This document shows positions 44,601 through 55,141 of a stretch of DNA of 64,000 nt, piece by piece (the stretch's first letter is position 1; every line of letters begins with the position of its first letter). The DNA is taken from assembly GCA_037178855.1 (NCBI GenBank), contig JASJZC010000007.1, positions 2,294,001-2,358,000 on the forward strand, read 5' to 3'. The stretch is from Oscheius sp. JU75. Its lineage: Eukaryota; Nematoda; Chromadorea; Rhabditida; Rhabditidae. A model generated the notes under the pieces. The model saw only the letters and a list, made by a program, of their open reading frames with translations. It searched no databases and was not told the DNA's origin. Both the position numbers and the translations under genes were made by a program.

Positions 44601-47525
44601 CTTACCTTCGTTCTCTTGTTTATTCTCCTATAATGCAAATGAACGGATAAGTTAAAACAAAACTCAAAAATGCGTATCCATTCACTTACCTGAAAATTAT
44701 TTTCAGGAGTAATCAGTGGCTCCGGCTGTGGGTCTTCAATTTGTACATCGTATTCATTGCTCTGTTCGAAGTCGACATCTGTTTCAGGCTTATCTTTGAG
44801 AACCAATTCAAGTTTAGGAGGAGATGTTTCTGGTTCGGCCATTTTTGCAGCTGCATCTTTTTGTCGTTTTCGAGATTTTGTTCTCCGTAGCTCTTGAGGT
44901 GTGATAATCTTGAAAACATAATGAGTCTAATCTAGAAATAAACGCACCATTATATTTTCCTGCGCAACAGGCTCATCATTTGGAGGTGTCTGCACAGGAT
45001 TCTCAATTGTTTCTTCAAGGCAATTTTCGGCATTCGTTCGTAGAGCTTCCAATTTCTTCTCCAGAATCTTCCGCTTTCTGGCCATTTTTTGCTCATCTTT
45101 CTTGCGTTTTTGAGCCGTTTTCCAATGTTCCTTCTGAAAATGAGGTTACAGTACGCGAATAGATTCTCTATAATAAATGTCCAATTAAACGTATTTTTTT
45201 GATCCTTTAAGAATCTTCTAGAATAGAGCCGTTTCAATAGCCGCTTCGGTTAGGCTTTAAAATGACCTTTTTGGAAGCAACTTCTCCTTCTCCAGCGTTG
45301 CCTTTCAGTCTCTTCTCTTTCTCAACTACTTTCGTCTTGCCAGGCTGAAAATGTTCAATTGTTTGTTTGTAGCCTGCTTATGTCACTTTTTCTACGGGCG
45401 GATTTCTTCCTATTTTTGTTACTCTTGACAAACGTAGAGAAGGAATCTTGATGACGACCGCCTCATCCTCGTTGTCCTCGGCTTCCGGCTCAAGACCGTA
45501 AAGATCGACAGTCTCGGCTGCAACTGGCTCTTTGCGTGCTGTTGGCATATCAACTGCGAGTTGTGACGGCTCTGTTAGACAGTCCATTGACTGATCCTCA
45601 GATTGTTTTTTCTGAGTTGTACATGCTTTATCTGGCTGGTGCGACTTCGCTAGACCGTCGAGATTGACAGGTTGAAGTTCAACTGCTGCTTCGTGAGCTG
45701 CAGGCATTTCCCCGGCGGGTTTTGGCAGCTCTTCAATGCCGTCGGCCGGTTGATCCTTAGCTTGTTCTTCGTGAACGGTTGACGCTTTCTCAGCAGACTG
45801 TGAAGACTGTCCTGTCTTGTTCACAATCCTCAAGTTTTCTATTTGGACATCGAGACCATTAGCTTGCTTCGAAGATGACGCCTCTTTAACACTCTTGACT
45901 TCTACTTGTTCCAGAATCTCTTGAGCGTGGTCTTGAAGGACTTCGGCTTCAGTCTCGGGAAAATTCTCCTGGAATAGCTCCTCGAGGATATCACCCATGT
46001 CTCTCGTGGGAAAGTTCTCAGCAACCGAGAGTTTTTTGGCACGTTCAGCACTGGCTTTGCTTGTGTTCTTCAGTTCCGGCAGAAAGTCGCCCAGTTCCAT
46101 GAACTGAACATTAGTTGAAAAAGAGAAGGAAAAGAAACACCTCCAAATAGCGCTGGTTATCGGTTCTTTCGTCCAGAATTCCCAGGAACATTTTAATGAG
46201 CTCTTCCTCCTCGGGTGTCACCAACGACATTTCGTCCGTTCGTTGACGTGTGAACTACATTTCTTAGATCAGTAGTTGTCAATCAAACTTACAGAGTTTC
46301 CAATCTGTGCCCTTCTGCGGTGCAAAACCGACTGGATCCCTTCTGCAGTCGGTTCCTCGTTTTCATTGATCCAGTCTTCGATGTCTTTACAGTTCCGGTA
46401 AAAGACATCAGCAGCGAAGTGATAGTGACCCTCACCCCAATGGTGGTTGCAGCTTAGGCACTTCTAAAAAGAATTATTAAGTTTGGAACTGACAAACATA
46501 CTAACCCACGCCCGAAAGTTCGTATAGACAATCTTGAGCTCTGGCTGTAGATTTCCGTCATTCTTTCTGATGAAGGCGTCAATTTCCTGGTCCATAGACA
46601 ACTCTTTAACAATGTGGAAGTGGAACATTCCTCCAATTCTGAAAAATAATACTGATGAACTGTTAAGGCTACTGTACTTTTTGGGGCAAATAAAACAGTT
46701 TAGCCTCCTTCACTTGTTTTACGTTTTACATTTGCCTTATCGATCATAGCGTGCTCAAAAAACTCTTTCAAACTAACTTCTAAAGCTCTTATTGTTACAA
46801 AGTTATTAATATATTGCTTCTCAGATTCAGGCAGTCAAACAAGCAGGCAGATGCTGTTGCAAAACCATCCTACTGTGAAGATTCCAATTAAGTATTGAAA
46901 ACTCACATTCTTTCGACTGTCTTGACTCCCCAGCTGTTGATAGGTCGAGGTGCGAGAAACATCTAATAAAGAAAGAATAGAATGCTACTCAAGCACTTAC
47001 TTTCTCGACCGGAAGACTCTCAAAGTGTTGGAACCACTCTCTCTCCCCGGCGGCTTCGAGTGTGGCCTTTATCTCCCAGTTGTGTAGATGACCCTGAGAA
47101 GGAATATTGAATAAAACAAAGAATGCCACTTACAAATTGGATCAAATTTTTCAACCGGAGATTGTCGTTGACGTCGATGAAGCCGAAGAGCTAAAACAAG
47201 TTGATGAAAAACCGAATGATAGCACCTTAAAGAAGCGGACGAAGTGCTCTTTCTCGTCCTCATACACTCGAAGAATGTAGCCTCCAGCCGTAGTCATCAG
47301 GAAGACTTTCTTGCGGCTCTCCAGCATCTGGGGAATCTCCTTGAACATAAGGTGATAATGGACGGGAGTGGTAATAGAAGGTTCCTCGTCCGTAGCTGTG
47401 CATCTGAATGAGCAGGGTCCGAAGAATCGGGATTCCTGGATAATCCGTACGCCTTCTGTGCTTGGCTTCTGCAGAATTCCTGTCAGCAGACTGGCGCGGG
47501 TTGACTTGATTCTAAAACTCCTCAT
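38637..47525 (-). CDS. Very large nuclear protein with AT-hooks and acidic repeats
   Basis: The first eleven exons (47525-47226, 47190-47134, 47093-47001, 46962-46907, 46638-46506, 46463-46293, 46254-46141, 46103-45387, 45344-45267, 45133-44948, 44908-44690) keep frame and encode about 708 residues. The N-terminal 320 residues look folded (RFFGPCSFRCTATDEEP, HVHYH- and Trp-rich parts, KCLSCNHHWGEGHYHF) but match nothing I know. Basic exons follow with AT-hooks (RRRGRPRKNS twice, TRGRPGRRPKK, RKRAGRKPA). Then comes one 439-codon exon (41824-40508) of acidic repeats of about 80 residues, then Ser/Glu-rich exons, the last 39251-38637. AT-hooks bind AT-rich minor grooves, so a chromatin protein is likely. 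The last exon splices in frame into the kinase exons. Exons between 44690 and 41824 were seen but not all delimited. Confidence 0.7.
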
Positions 47526-50105
47526 TATGACGAATTTTCTTCCTTTCAATACATAAGATTCAATTGAAAACCACTTTTTGTTCTATTCCTTTCCCATCAA
47601 TATCTGGCTCCCTTGGCACCAGGCTGCTCTGCGAGCCGCCGCGTTGCTTTATCGATAGGTCAGCGTGTCCTACCGTAATCTCGACCGCTACGCAGCAACG
47701 ACCACGCATTAAGAGGGAATACAAAAGAAACAGCAAATATTTACGTAGTTTCGTTAGGTAGATAGTTTCTAAACGTCGATTCGCATCCCTTTGAGCAAGA
47801 GCCGATTCAATTGACATGGAAACAGGTTCCTAATTGAAGGTTGTCTAGGTGCGTGCGACTACCGTAGTCAGCTGACCTGCGGTACCGAGGTACCAAATAG
47901 CAAGTTATTTCAAGCGTCTAAGTGAAGATTGGCTCAAAGTAGTGTGCTTAGTGTGTTCCCCAGTATCCAATCAGTTCCAAATAAAAAAATGGTGATCAAC
48001 AACTCACAATTTTTTGTTAACTTCAAATCCGTCTGGGGGTTTGGAGAGCATAAAGCTATGGGCATCTGCGTTTGATAACATTGTCTGGAAGAAAAAGTGG
48101 ATATTTAGAATGATGGAATGGAAAAAGTGACTAAAAGATGTTTAAAAAGGCTAAAAATGATGCGGGGTCAGAGAGGGACTGAGCACAAAGGAAAATAACC
48201 TCTCACAACTTGGATTGTGCTTGCTACCAAGATAAAGTATGACAGGGCGGGGAAGAAAAAAGTGAATTAAAAGTTAAAGAGAAATAAGGTAAGAACAACT
48301 CTTTCGATTTAAGAAGTCCGACTAAGGAAGAAAGATTGAGCAAGCCATATTTGGCGTACTTTTCGTTATTGGAATGAATAGTCGAACGAAGTTCATGCTA
48401 TGTGAGAATAAACGCCAAATAAGATGAACGAGAATGTAAGAAAAGGAAGAAAAGCACATGGGGGAACAATCGAGTGAACGGCTGCTGCAAGAAGAGGCGG
48501 CTGATTATAGCTGATGCGGGGCGCGTTTTCTGACAACAGCAATGTAAATACTATTCAAAAAAGGGATTGAAAGGAGAAAAACAGGAGATATTATCGTAAT
48601 AGTGACCGAAAAGGCTGGCGGTAAGAAGTAGAAAGCAATGTTCTCGAGGCGCTCTCTGCTCTCACCCCGCTCTTCACTACGCTCTCGGCTCCTGACGCAG
48701 GCCTCGGTTGAAAACGCGCCAATGTGTGGGGCCTAGCGAGGGTCTCACTATCAAAATTATATGTGTGTAGTAGTGGAAACAACTTAAGGTTATAAGGTTC
48801 TTTGCGAAAGCTAGAGGTCAGATATATTATATCGTGGGGTCAGATATGTTACAAGACAAAAGTCACACATGACCTGGATTGGTCTTGTAGCTGAAATCGA
48901 TTGAGAGCCAACTAATTAATCCCTGGAGTTGAGTATTTCACTATTTTCGACTACAAAAACCCTAGGAAATTCTATATTCCAAAAGGTTAGAATTACTTTC
49001 AACGCAAAGCCGATGCGGTTAAAATTATCATATCAGCTCGGCGCACTTTGTCCCAAAATTGGTTAAGCAACTCATGAATAGTCGTAGGATGACTCGGATT
49101 CTATAAGGAAGGTGATTCGAGGTGTGATTTGTTCAACAATAAGAGGACCATAACCCATGAGTAACAGGACACATTTTTCAAAAAGGCGCTTTCAACCATC
49201 TTTGCTAGACTGGGTATTCAGTGTTTGAGAGCTAAAATGAAGCTGATGCGCCACTAAAACAAATGAGTAATGAAATGTTCTTTTAGAACAAAACACAAAA
49301 CAGTTCACACTGCAGTAAAGCCGTACTATCGAGAGATATCGTATCTCTCCTGGCAGTTAAGTCTCACAATACGTGCTTGTCAGTAGGTCCAAGTCTCGGC
49401 AGGGTGACTGAGCATCCCAGGGGATGTATAGTCCCATAGGGAGTTGCTCAATCTCACATTGATGCCTCTTCGTTTGGCAGTGTAAGGGGATGTTCAGTAC
49501 GATTAGTCAATGTTATGTTACAGTGTCTGCTCTAAAGAAATGAAATTAACAATAAAGGCTGTCTTCCGAAGATAAGGCTACAGGTTAACTTATTATCTAA
49601 CACAAAAGTTTGGCTACATAAACAGTAACAGCCTGCTAGTACTAACCTTTAGCTGATGTGTATCGGGTTTCTAGCTCATTTTCATGTTGTAGCCTTTCAT
49701 AAGTTCGGAAGTTTTTTTTTACAGTCTGAACGTTGGACAGAGAATCCCCACGGAGATCCCTCCCTGGGACTTAGCATCACCCCTCTTGAACTGAGCAGCC
49801 TCGGCAATGCTTAGTACCTGCATCACAAGTATCGTTTTCGGCGGCCATGCAGCAATGCTTTTCGTTAGATTTTCCGTTCTTTTCTTTCGGAAAGTTAAAA
49901 ACCGATTTTCAAATGTACACAACTTTGTAGCATGAAAAAATATAGCCATAGTCGACTCGAGAAGCTTGCATTGTTCCAAGAAAGCTTTTTGAAACTGAAA
50001 CATTCTTTTGAGAACCGTTGTTTTCTTTTATTTGCACGCGTTTTCGGGGTAAGAGTCATTCTGACCCTTCAAAAAGGCCTGTATCAAAACTTGGGAAAAC
50101 CAGGC
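47526..50105. other. Intergenic, no gene recognised
   Basis: A minus-strand open stretch from 47817 (MSIESALAQRDANRR) is a possible extra first exon of the AT-hook gene, but it cannot be spliced in frame to 47525. From 47830 to 50000 I see nothing coding, apart from an AT-hook-unrelated 94-codon minus frame at 50003-49719 without family signal. A short palindrome lies near 49333-49349. Confidence 0.5.
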
Positions 50106-52106
50106 ATGTTTCTGCTTCTTCTTCTCAGCATACTGGTCGTTCAAGTCCTGAATATCACTCTAAATGAGGACTATTTTGTCTCCTATGTCAAACAATACCC
50201 TGTAAAATCCATTTCTCCCTGTGAGGACTTCTTCGCCCATGCTTGCTCGGCTGTTCCTGAAGAAGATCTGTCTTCTGCTTTCAAGAGAAAACAAATCGAG
50301 GCAATGTTCAATCCAGAAGATTATGTAAATGAGAAAGCAGCAAAACTATCTGTTTTTCTTAAGGTAAGTGATAACTGACAATAGATGCCACTGCTATTAT
50401 TCTTCTTCAGCAAAGCAGCAGTATTAATGAAGACAACAGCGCAGATGTTGCCTATATGGAAAAGAGAGTAAGGTCGTAGTAAGTTCACCTTTTTTTAACT
50501 CCATGAACCCTTAGCAGGGTTGTTTGTGGTAGCGGACAAACAAGCAACCCGGCAGACAAATCACAATCACCATGCAACTTTAATAGTTTATATTTTCAGT
50601 TGTTTCCAAAATCGGAAACAGTGTCGGAAATACGCGACCGCACTTAAAGCAAATGCACTGTAAGTTCTCACTACTTCTCTGTTCCAAATGCACTTTAGGA
50701 GCGTAAACGTGAGTCTCAACTATGAAGGAATCATTAAGACCTTAACCAAATCTTTGCAAAAAGTAGCTACCTGGACACCTGTTTTGAGGCAGCAATGCTG
50801 GCAAACATTTTATTTGATTACCTTAACAAACGCATTCATTAGGTGTCTGTACCCAAAACAAACAAAATAATAAAATTTAGAGCTTTGGAAGATCCGAAAA
50901 ACCAGGAGGCTAAAAAGAAATTCGATTCCTCACAGCTGAAAATAAGAGAAGCGTTTGATCAAGTCAAGGAAGTTTATCTTAGACGGATCGAGGTGCTTTT
51001 TTATTGGGATCCAAAACTCGGTTTTAGGCCTCACCCTGGGTACACGATCGCAAACTTTTGGAACACTACAGGACGATTGAACATGTCGAATTCCGAAACC
51101 ATATCTGGAATTCAGTTGCCCAGGAGTATTTCGATGTCTTCTTCCCTGTCTTTGAAAACTGTGAAAGGTCGAAGTTTGACTGGTACAAGGACGAGCTCTT
51201 TCTCTGTGCTAAACTGGCTATTGAAGTGGCTGAGGTTAAAACAAATCTGCCTTTGTTCTATCAAATAGGAGTTACTGCCAATGCTGGTTATGCTAATTCG
51301 CAAGTCGTCATTGCGCCAGAATTTGTACCAGTTATGGAAAGCAATGCAATCTCTGCAGTAAGTATGATGACTTCCATCTCTGTTTTCATCTTCTTCGCTT
51401 AAATCCAAATTTGCAGTTTGCTGTTATTAACTTTGTCGTCGGACACGAACTTGGCCACCATATATTCCAACCAATCGTGACCAATGTCCCAACTTTGATG
51501 CCCGAGGCAATTCAATGTCTCAAAGAGCACCGTGCTCATGTTTGTGACACAGCTTCTCCAAAATGCTGGTCTGGGTATATGACAGCTGGGGAGGATGCTC
51601 CTGATGTGGTTGCCTTGGACATTATGACAGAAATGTTCAAAGAATTGAAAGGTGGAATGGAAATTGATTCGAGCATTGACATGAGCAAGGAGCAGTTCTT
51701 TTTCTACAGTATGACTGCTAATTGGTGTACACCGGTTAGTTGTGCTAAAATTTGTAATTCAAAGCAGTATTTAGTCGCCTACAAGATCTGTGTTAGATGT
51801 ACACTCCCCTCACAAGGAGCGAATAAATTCTCTTCTTATGCATTCAAAGTTCTTTCATGAAACCTTCGAATGCAAAAAAGGTGACAAGATGTGGCAGGAT
51901 CCGGTAAGAGTAGCTGCTACAAGCTAAGAAATTCTTCAGAAAAACTTCTGCAACCTCCTGGGTCCCGAATCGCACAGAAAATGAAGCTTTTAACCAATAA
52001 ATCTCTCATTTTCCTTTTTGATCCACGATATTACATGCAGGAAAAACTTTGGCGGTCATTGTCAAACATACTGAATAGAACCAATACGCAAGCAGTTACA
52101 CGTTAA
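50106..52106 (+). CDS. M13 (neprilysin-type) metallopeptidase, short form
   Basis: Zinc endopeptidase family that trims extracellular peptides. Exons 50106-50363, 50412-50473, 50600-50659, 50699-50842, 50881-50992, 51028-51357, 51417-51738, 51797-51903 and 52041-52106 give 486 residues. Motifs in order are a hydrophobic signal or anchor (MFLLLLLSILVVQVLN), PCEDFFAHAC, VVGHELGHHIF (HExxH zinc site), TAGEDAPD (third zinc ligand Glu), FFFYSMTANWC, VHSPHKERIN and FECKKGDKMW. Family members usually have about 700 residues, so the N-terminal lobe is shortened. In exon 50699-50842 the phase-correct frame reads poorly while another frame (YLDTCFEAAMLANILFDYLNK) looks more like the family, so there may be indels or a missed intron. 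The zinc site is intact. Confidence 0.78.
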
Positions 52107-52342
52107 CAGCGAACGTATGAACAAATGGACTTTATTGTGCTACATCTTATAAAATGGACGTTACATAAAAACTTATCATAACGGATAGATTTGTTAGGAA
52201 AGTCAAAGAAAAAAAATACAGTGTGGAGCATGGTTTTTTGGCACAGGGTTGTAGAGGTTTTGATTATGTAAAGCTTTCACTCGACAGATCACTAGAGGTT
52301 CAGAGCGAACCACCTGAAGGAGAACTGTAGAAAAAGAAAATA

Positions 52343-53426
52343 TTAGTAATACTTGTGATTGCGGAGTATGATGCACTCTTGCCTCTCCTGAGGGTCTAGA
52401 CGAAGCATCAGATGGACGAGGTCCCAAACAGTAGCTGAAGGATTTCGGCTCTCCAGTACATGGTAATTCAAGAAGACAATGTTTTCCTCGACACACTTCT
52501 TGTGGCGGTAAGGATGGCTCTCTTCATGTGACGCAGCCGTTAGGAACGGGTTCACGTGGTTGAATAAAGTAAGCAGAATTGCTCCGAGAGCCCATTGGTC
52601 CACCTTAAATTACGAATAATGTAATGAATTCATTGAAATCACCTTGTGATTGTGCGATTCTCCTAAGACAACCTCGGGAGGCATGTATTCAAATGTACCA
52701 ACAACTTTTTTGAACCACTCTCCGGGCGTGAAATACGCAGCATGCCCGAAATCGGCAAGTTTCACCTTGTTGTTCTCGGTAATCAGTACATTTTCCGGTT
52801 TCAAATCTCTGAAAACAAGAAGTATTCATTTGAAAAGGATTTACCTGTGACAAATGTTCAAGGAGTGAAGATGATGGACACCTTCGAGCAACTGAGCAAA
52901 AATGTCGCGAATGATTGTCTCCGGCATCCCTTCTTGATATTCATCCTTGTCTTGAAAGACGTACAGATCAGTTGGTACATACTCCATGAAAATGTTGTGA
53001 AAAGGCATGTCTGCAGTTGGCACCGTGTAGTCGAAAAATTTCACAATCCTTGGATGATCGAGTGCTTTAAGAATCTTCACTTCGGAATGCTTGAAATCTT
53101 CAACTTCGACCCTCTTTCTTACAACATGTAGTCCATCTCTTGTCTCGAGAAGATCAATCTGAACATTTCTGATTTGACATATAGTGAAACACTTACGATA
53201 GCAGTTTGAGTGCTGTAGAGCTTTTTCTTAAACTGTAAACGTTGTGGTTTGAAGAAGAGCCCCGGCTTGCGCTTGTTGGAAGCTTTCTTATTCGAGATAG
53301 GAGACTTTTCCATTCTCTAGCAAAATGTTTAGATGAACATAACAAATATCTAACCGTTGCTCCCGGAGAAACATTTTGACCCTCCACGGACATTGGAGCG
53401 ATATTTTCTTTCTGGGAAGTTGACAT
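52343..53426 (-). CDS. Serine/threonine protein kinase, compact
   Basis: Exons 53426-53355, 53316-53197, 53158-52845, 52808-52643 and 52603-52343 encode 310 residues. The first 64 residues are Ser/Lys-rich (includes NIAPMSVEGQNVSPGAT). Kinase motifs are a probable Lys in VVRKRVE, helix-C FKHSEVKILKAL, hinge FMEYVPTDLY, the catalytic loop CHRDLKPENVLIT, ADFGHAAYF, FEYMPPEVV (APE changed to PPE) and VDQWALGAILLTLF. No glycine-rich loop is obvious. The catalytic residues are complete, so it should be active. The layout resembles CAMK/CHK-like or other small Ser/Thr kinases; I cannot place it in a named family. It is convergent with the M13 peptidase. Confidence 0.9.
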
Positions 53427-53643
53427 TCTAAAATTTTTTGCTTAAATTCTTACAGAACATGGCAGTGAAAAAGCGGCTCTAGCTCGCTTGGCCTTAAAAA
53501 GCGAAAATATTGATCGATGCCGTCCATAATTGGTTTTCTCAGCAAGGTATCGTACCAAAGGGTTCTTCTGGCCCAACGCCAAAGAACAGCAATAACATCA
53601 GGTATATAAATGTAAATAGTAACATTCTCGAGCTAGAAAAACT

Positions 53644-54055
53644 TCAGTCTACAAAGCTGTCGGAACTCATTGCTCTTCTATAGTTCAAGAGTTTCGAGCT
53701 GGTCAGTCGCATTGCCTCTTTTAGTGCTGAATATATTTCTTGTTTGAACAGTAAAGAATCGGGAACCGTGGTCAGTAATCGTTTGCTCATCCTCCCCACC
53801 TGACTAATATACATGGATGGGCACATACACACACAAACACCGAATACTTACCTATGACGCTTTCTGAACCTTCGAAGAACTTTGTAGAACATTCTGAGTG
53901 GGAGTTTGAACTGAAATGCGCGTTTTCCTAAATGGTGAAAAATTTGGGAAATAAGGGATGAAATGACAATTTAGAGAAGGAACTGTGAGAAGAAGAAGTA
54001 CTTCACTTTCCGACTTAATGCGAAAGCAGGATTCAAGATCTGGGCGAGCAAACAT
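53644..54055 (-). CDS. Unrecognised small basic protein, 94 residues
   Basis: Exons 54055-54007, 53927-53852 and 53803-53644 join with phases 1 and 2. The middle is strongly basic (RKRAFQFKLPLRMFYKVLRR, then FRKRHS) and the C-terminal half is a helical Leu/Ser stretch ending SSDSFVD. There is no signal peptide. It could be nuclear or mitochondrial; no family is recognised. Donor GTAAGT and acceptor TATATTAG at the last intron are good. Confidence 0.55.
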
Positions 54056-55141
54056 TGAGTGGTTTTAATTTGCTCATAATTGTAAACTATGAAGCTGCGT
54101 CTTGACTCATAGCCAGACAGTCATCGCCTCATTCACCGATATCGGCTGATTCTATTGGCGAACGTCCAAGACGCAAGTCTTCGAACTTGTATCACTAGCT
54201 TTTTAACAGACCTACACAATCTTATAACGTCGCACTATCTCATTTAGGGGGAAAAATCTTAGACGGCAATGAACTAAAAACTGTTTAGGAGGATAAAGGG
54301 CTGTAACCGAGACAGAGTGCTCGATCTGTTTCTTTTCTGAGCAAAACAAGTCTGCGCGAGGGTGATGACACTAGTCGTCTGGAAATTCTCATTGAGGCTA
54401 TGCTAATCAGAAGCAACACATTTTCGAGGAGGATAAGAGCCAAAATGCAGGAAATGTGTAGAAAAACAGTCCAGCAGCTTGCGGTCAGTTTGTTTACGCA
54501 AGAAAAGCAAAGATTTCATATGATTTACGAGAATCGATAGTGTTTTGGTCACTTGATGACATAAGATGTGCGAACAGTCCGAGGAAGAGAGGAACTGCCA
54601 GACTACGGATTGTGGGAGCCGGAGACTGCGAGCGTCCCTCGGAGTGAATCAGAGAGAGAGAGAGAGCGGGCTACAGGTCGCGTGTGGAAATAGGGGTCAG
54701 CTGAGATTACGAAATCTGTCTGTTTACATGATGAGGAACATAAACAAAAATGTAGGATGATTTATGACTAATGCGGATCACAGAAGCCTTGAGAGACGAC
54801 CATCATATCAGTACATAAGCGATCCGCATTTTTTCAGTTTTTGTAACCGCACTTATGTGAAGAGGTATTGTCGGTCACATGCAGTACATAGAAAGCATCT
54901 TGGGCTGTTTCTGAAAAGCCTTGCCAAACCAAAAGGATAAATTACAATCAATGTTACACAGTTAATCCGTTGAGACACCAGAAACACACACACACAGACA
55001 CCAGAAATCTTCATCATACGTACTAGGACACACGAATTGAGGAATAAAGACAGAATCCAATAGTTACAACAGAAGGCACATGGTACAAAATACAAGTAAA
55101 AAATCCCGTGGATCGGTGGGAGAGATGCTGTGAACCCGAAA
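54056..55141. other. Intergenic with GA and CA microsatellites
   Basis: A (GA)n run lies at about 54650-54666 and a CA-rich run at about 54982-55000. No gene is supported. The minus-strand open stretch at 54853-55155 is the read-through of the last intron and 3' flank of the UNC-93-like gene. Confidence 0.55.

Noticed and set aside
47560-47817. Open frame MSIESALAQRDANRR as first exon of the AT-hook gene
   Set aside because: No donor in it has the phase needed to join the exon that starts near 47525; the ATG at 47525 works without it.
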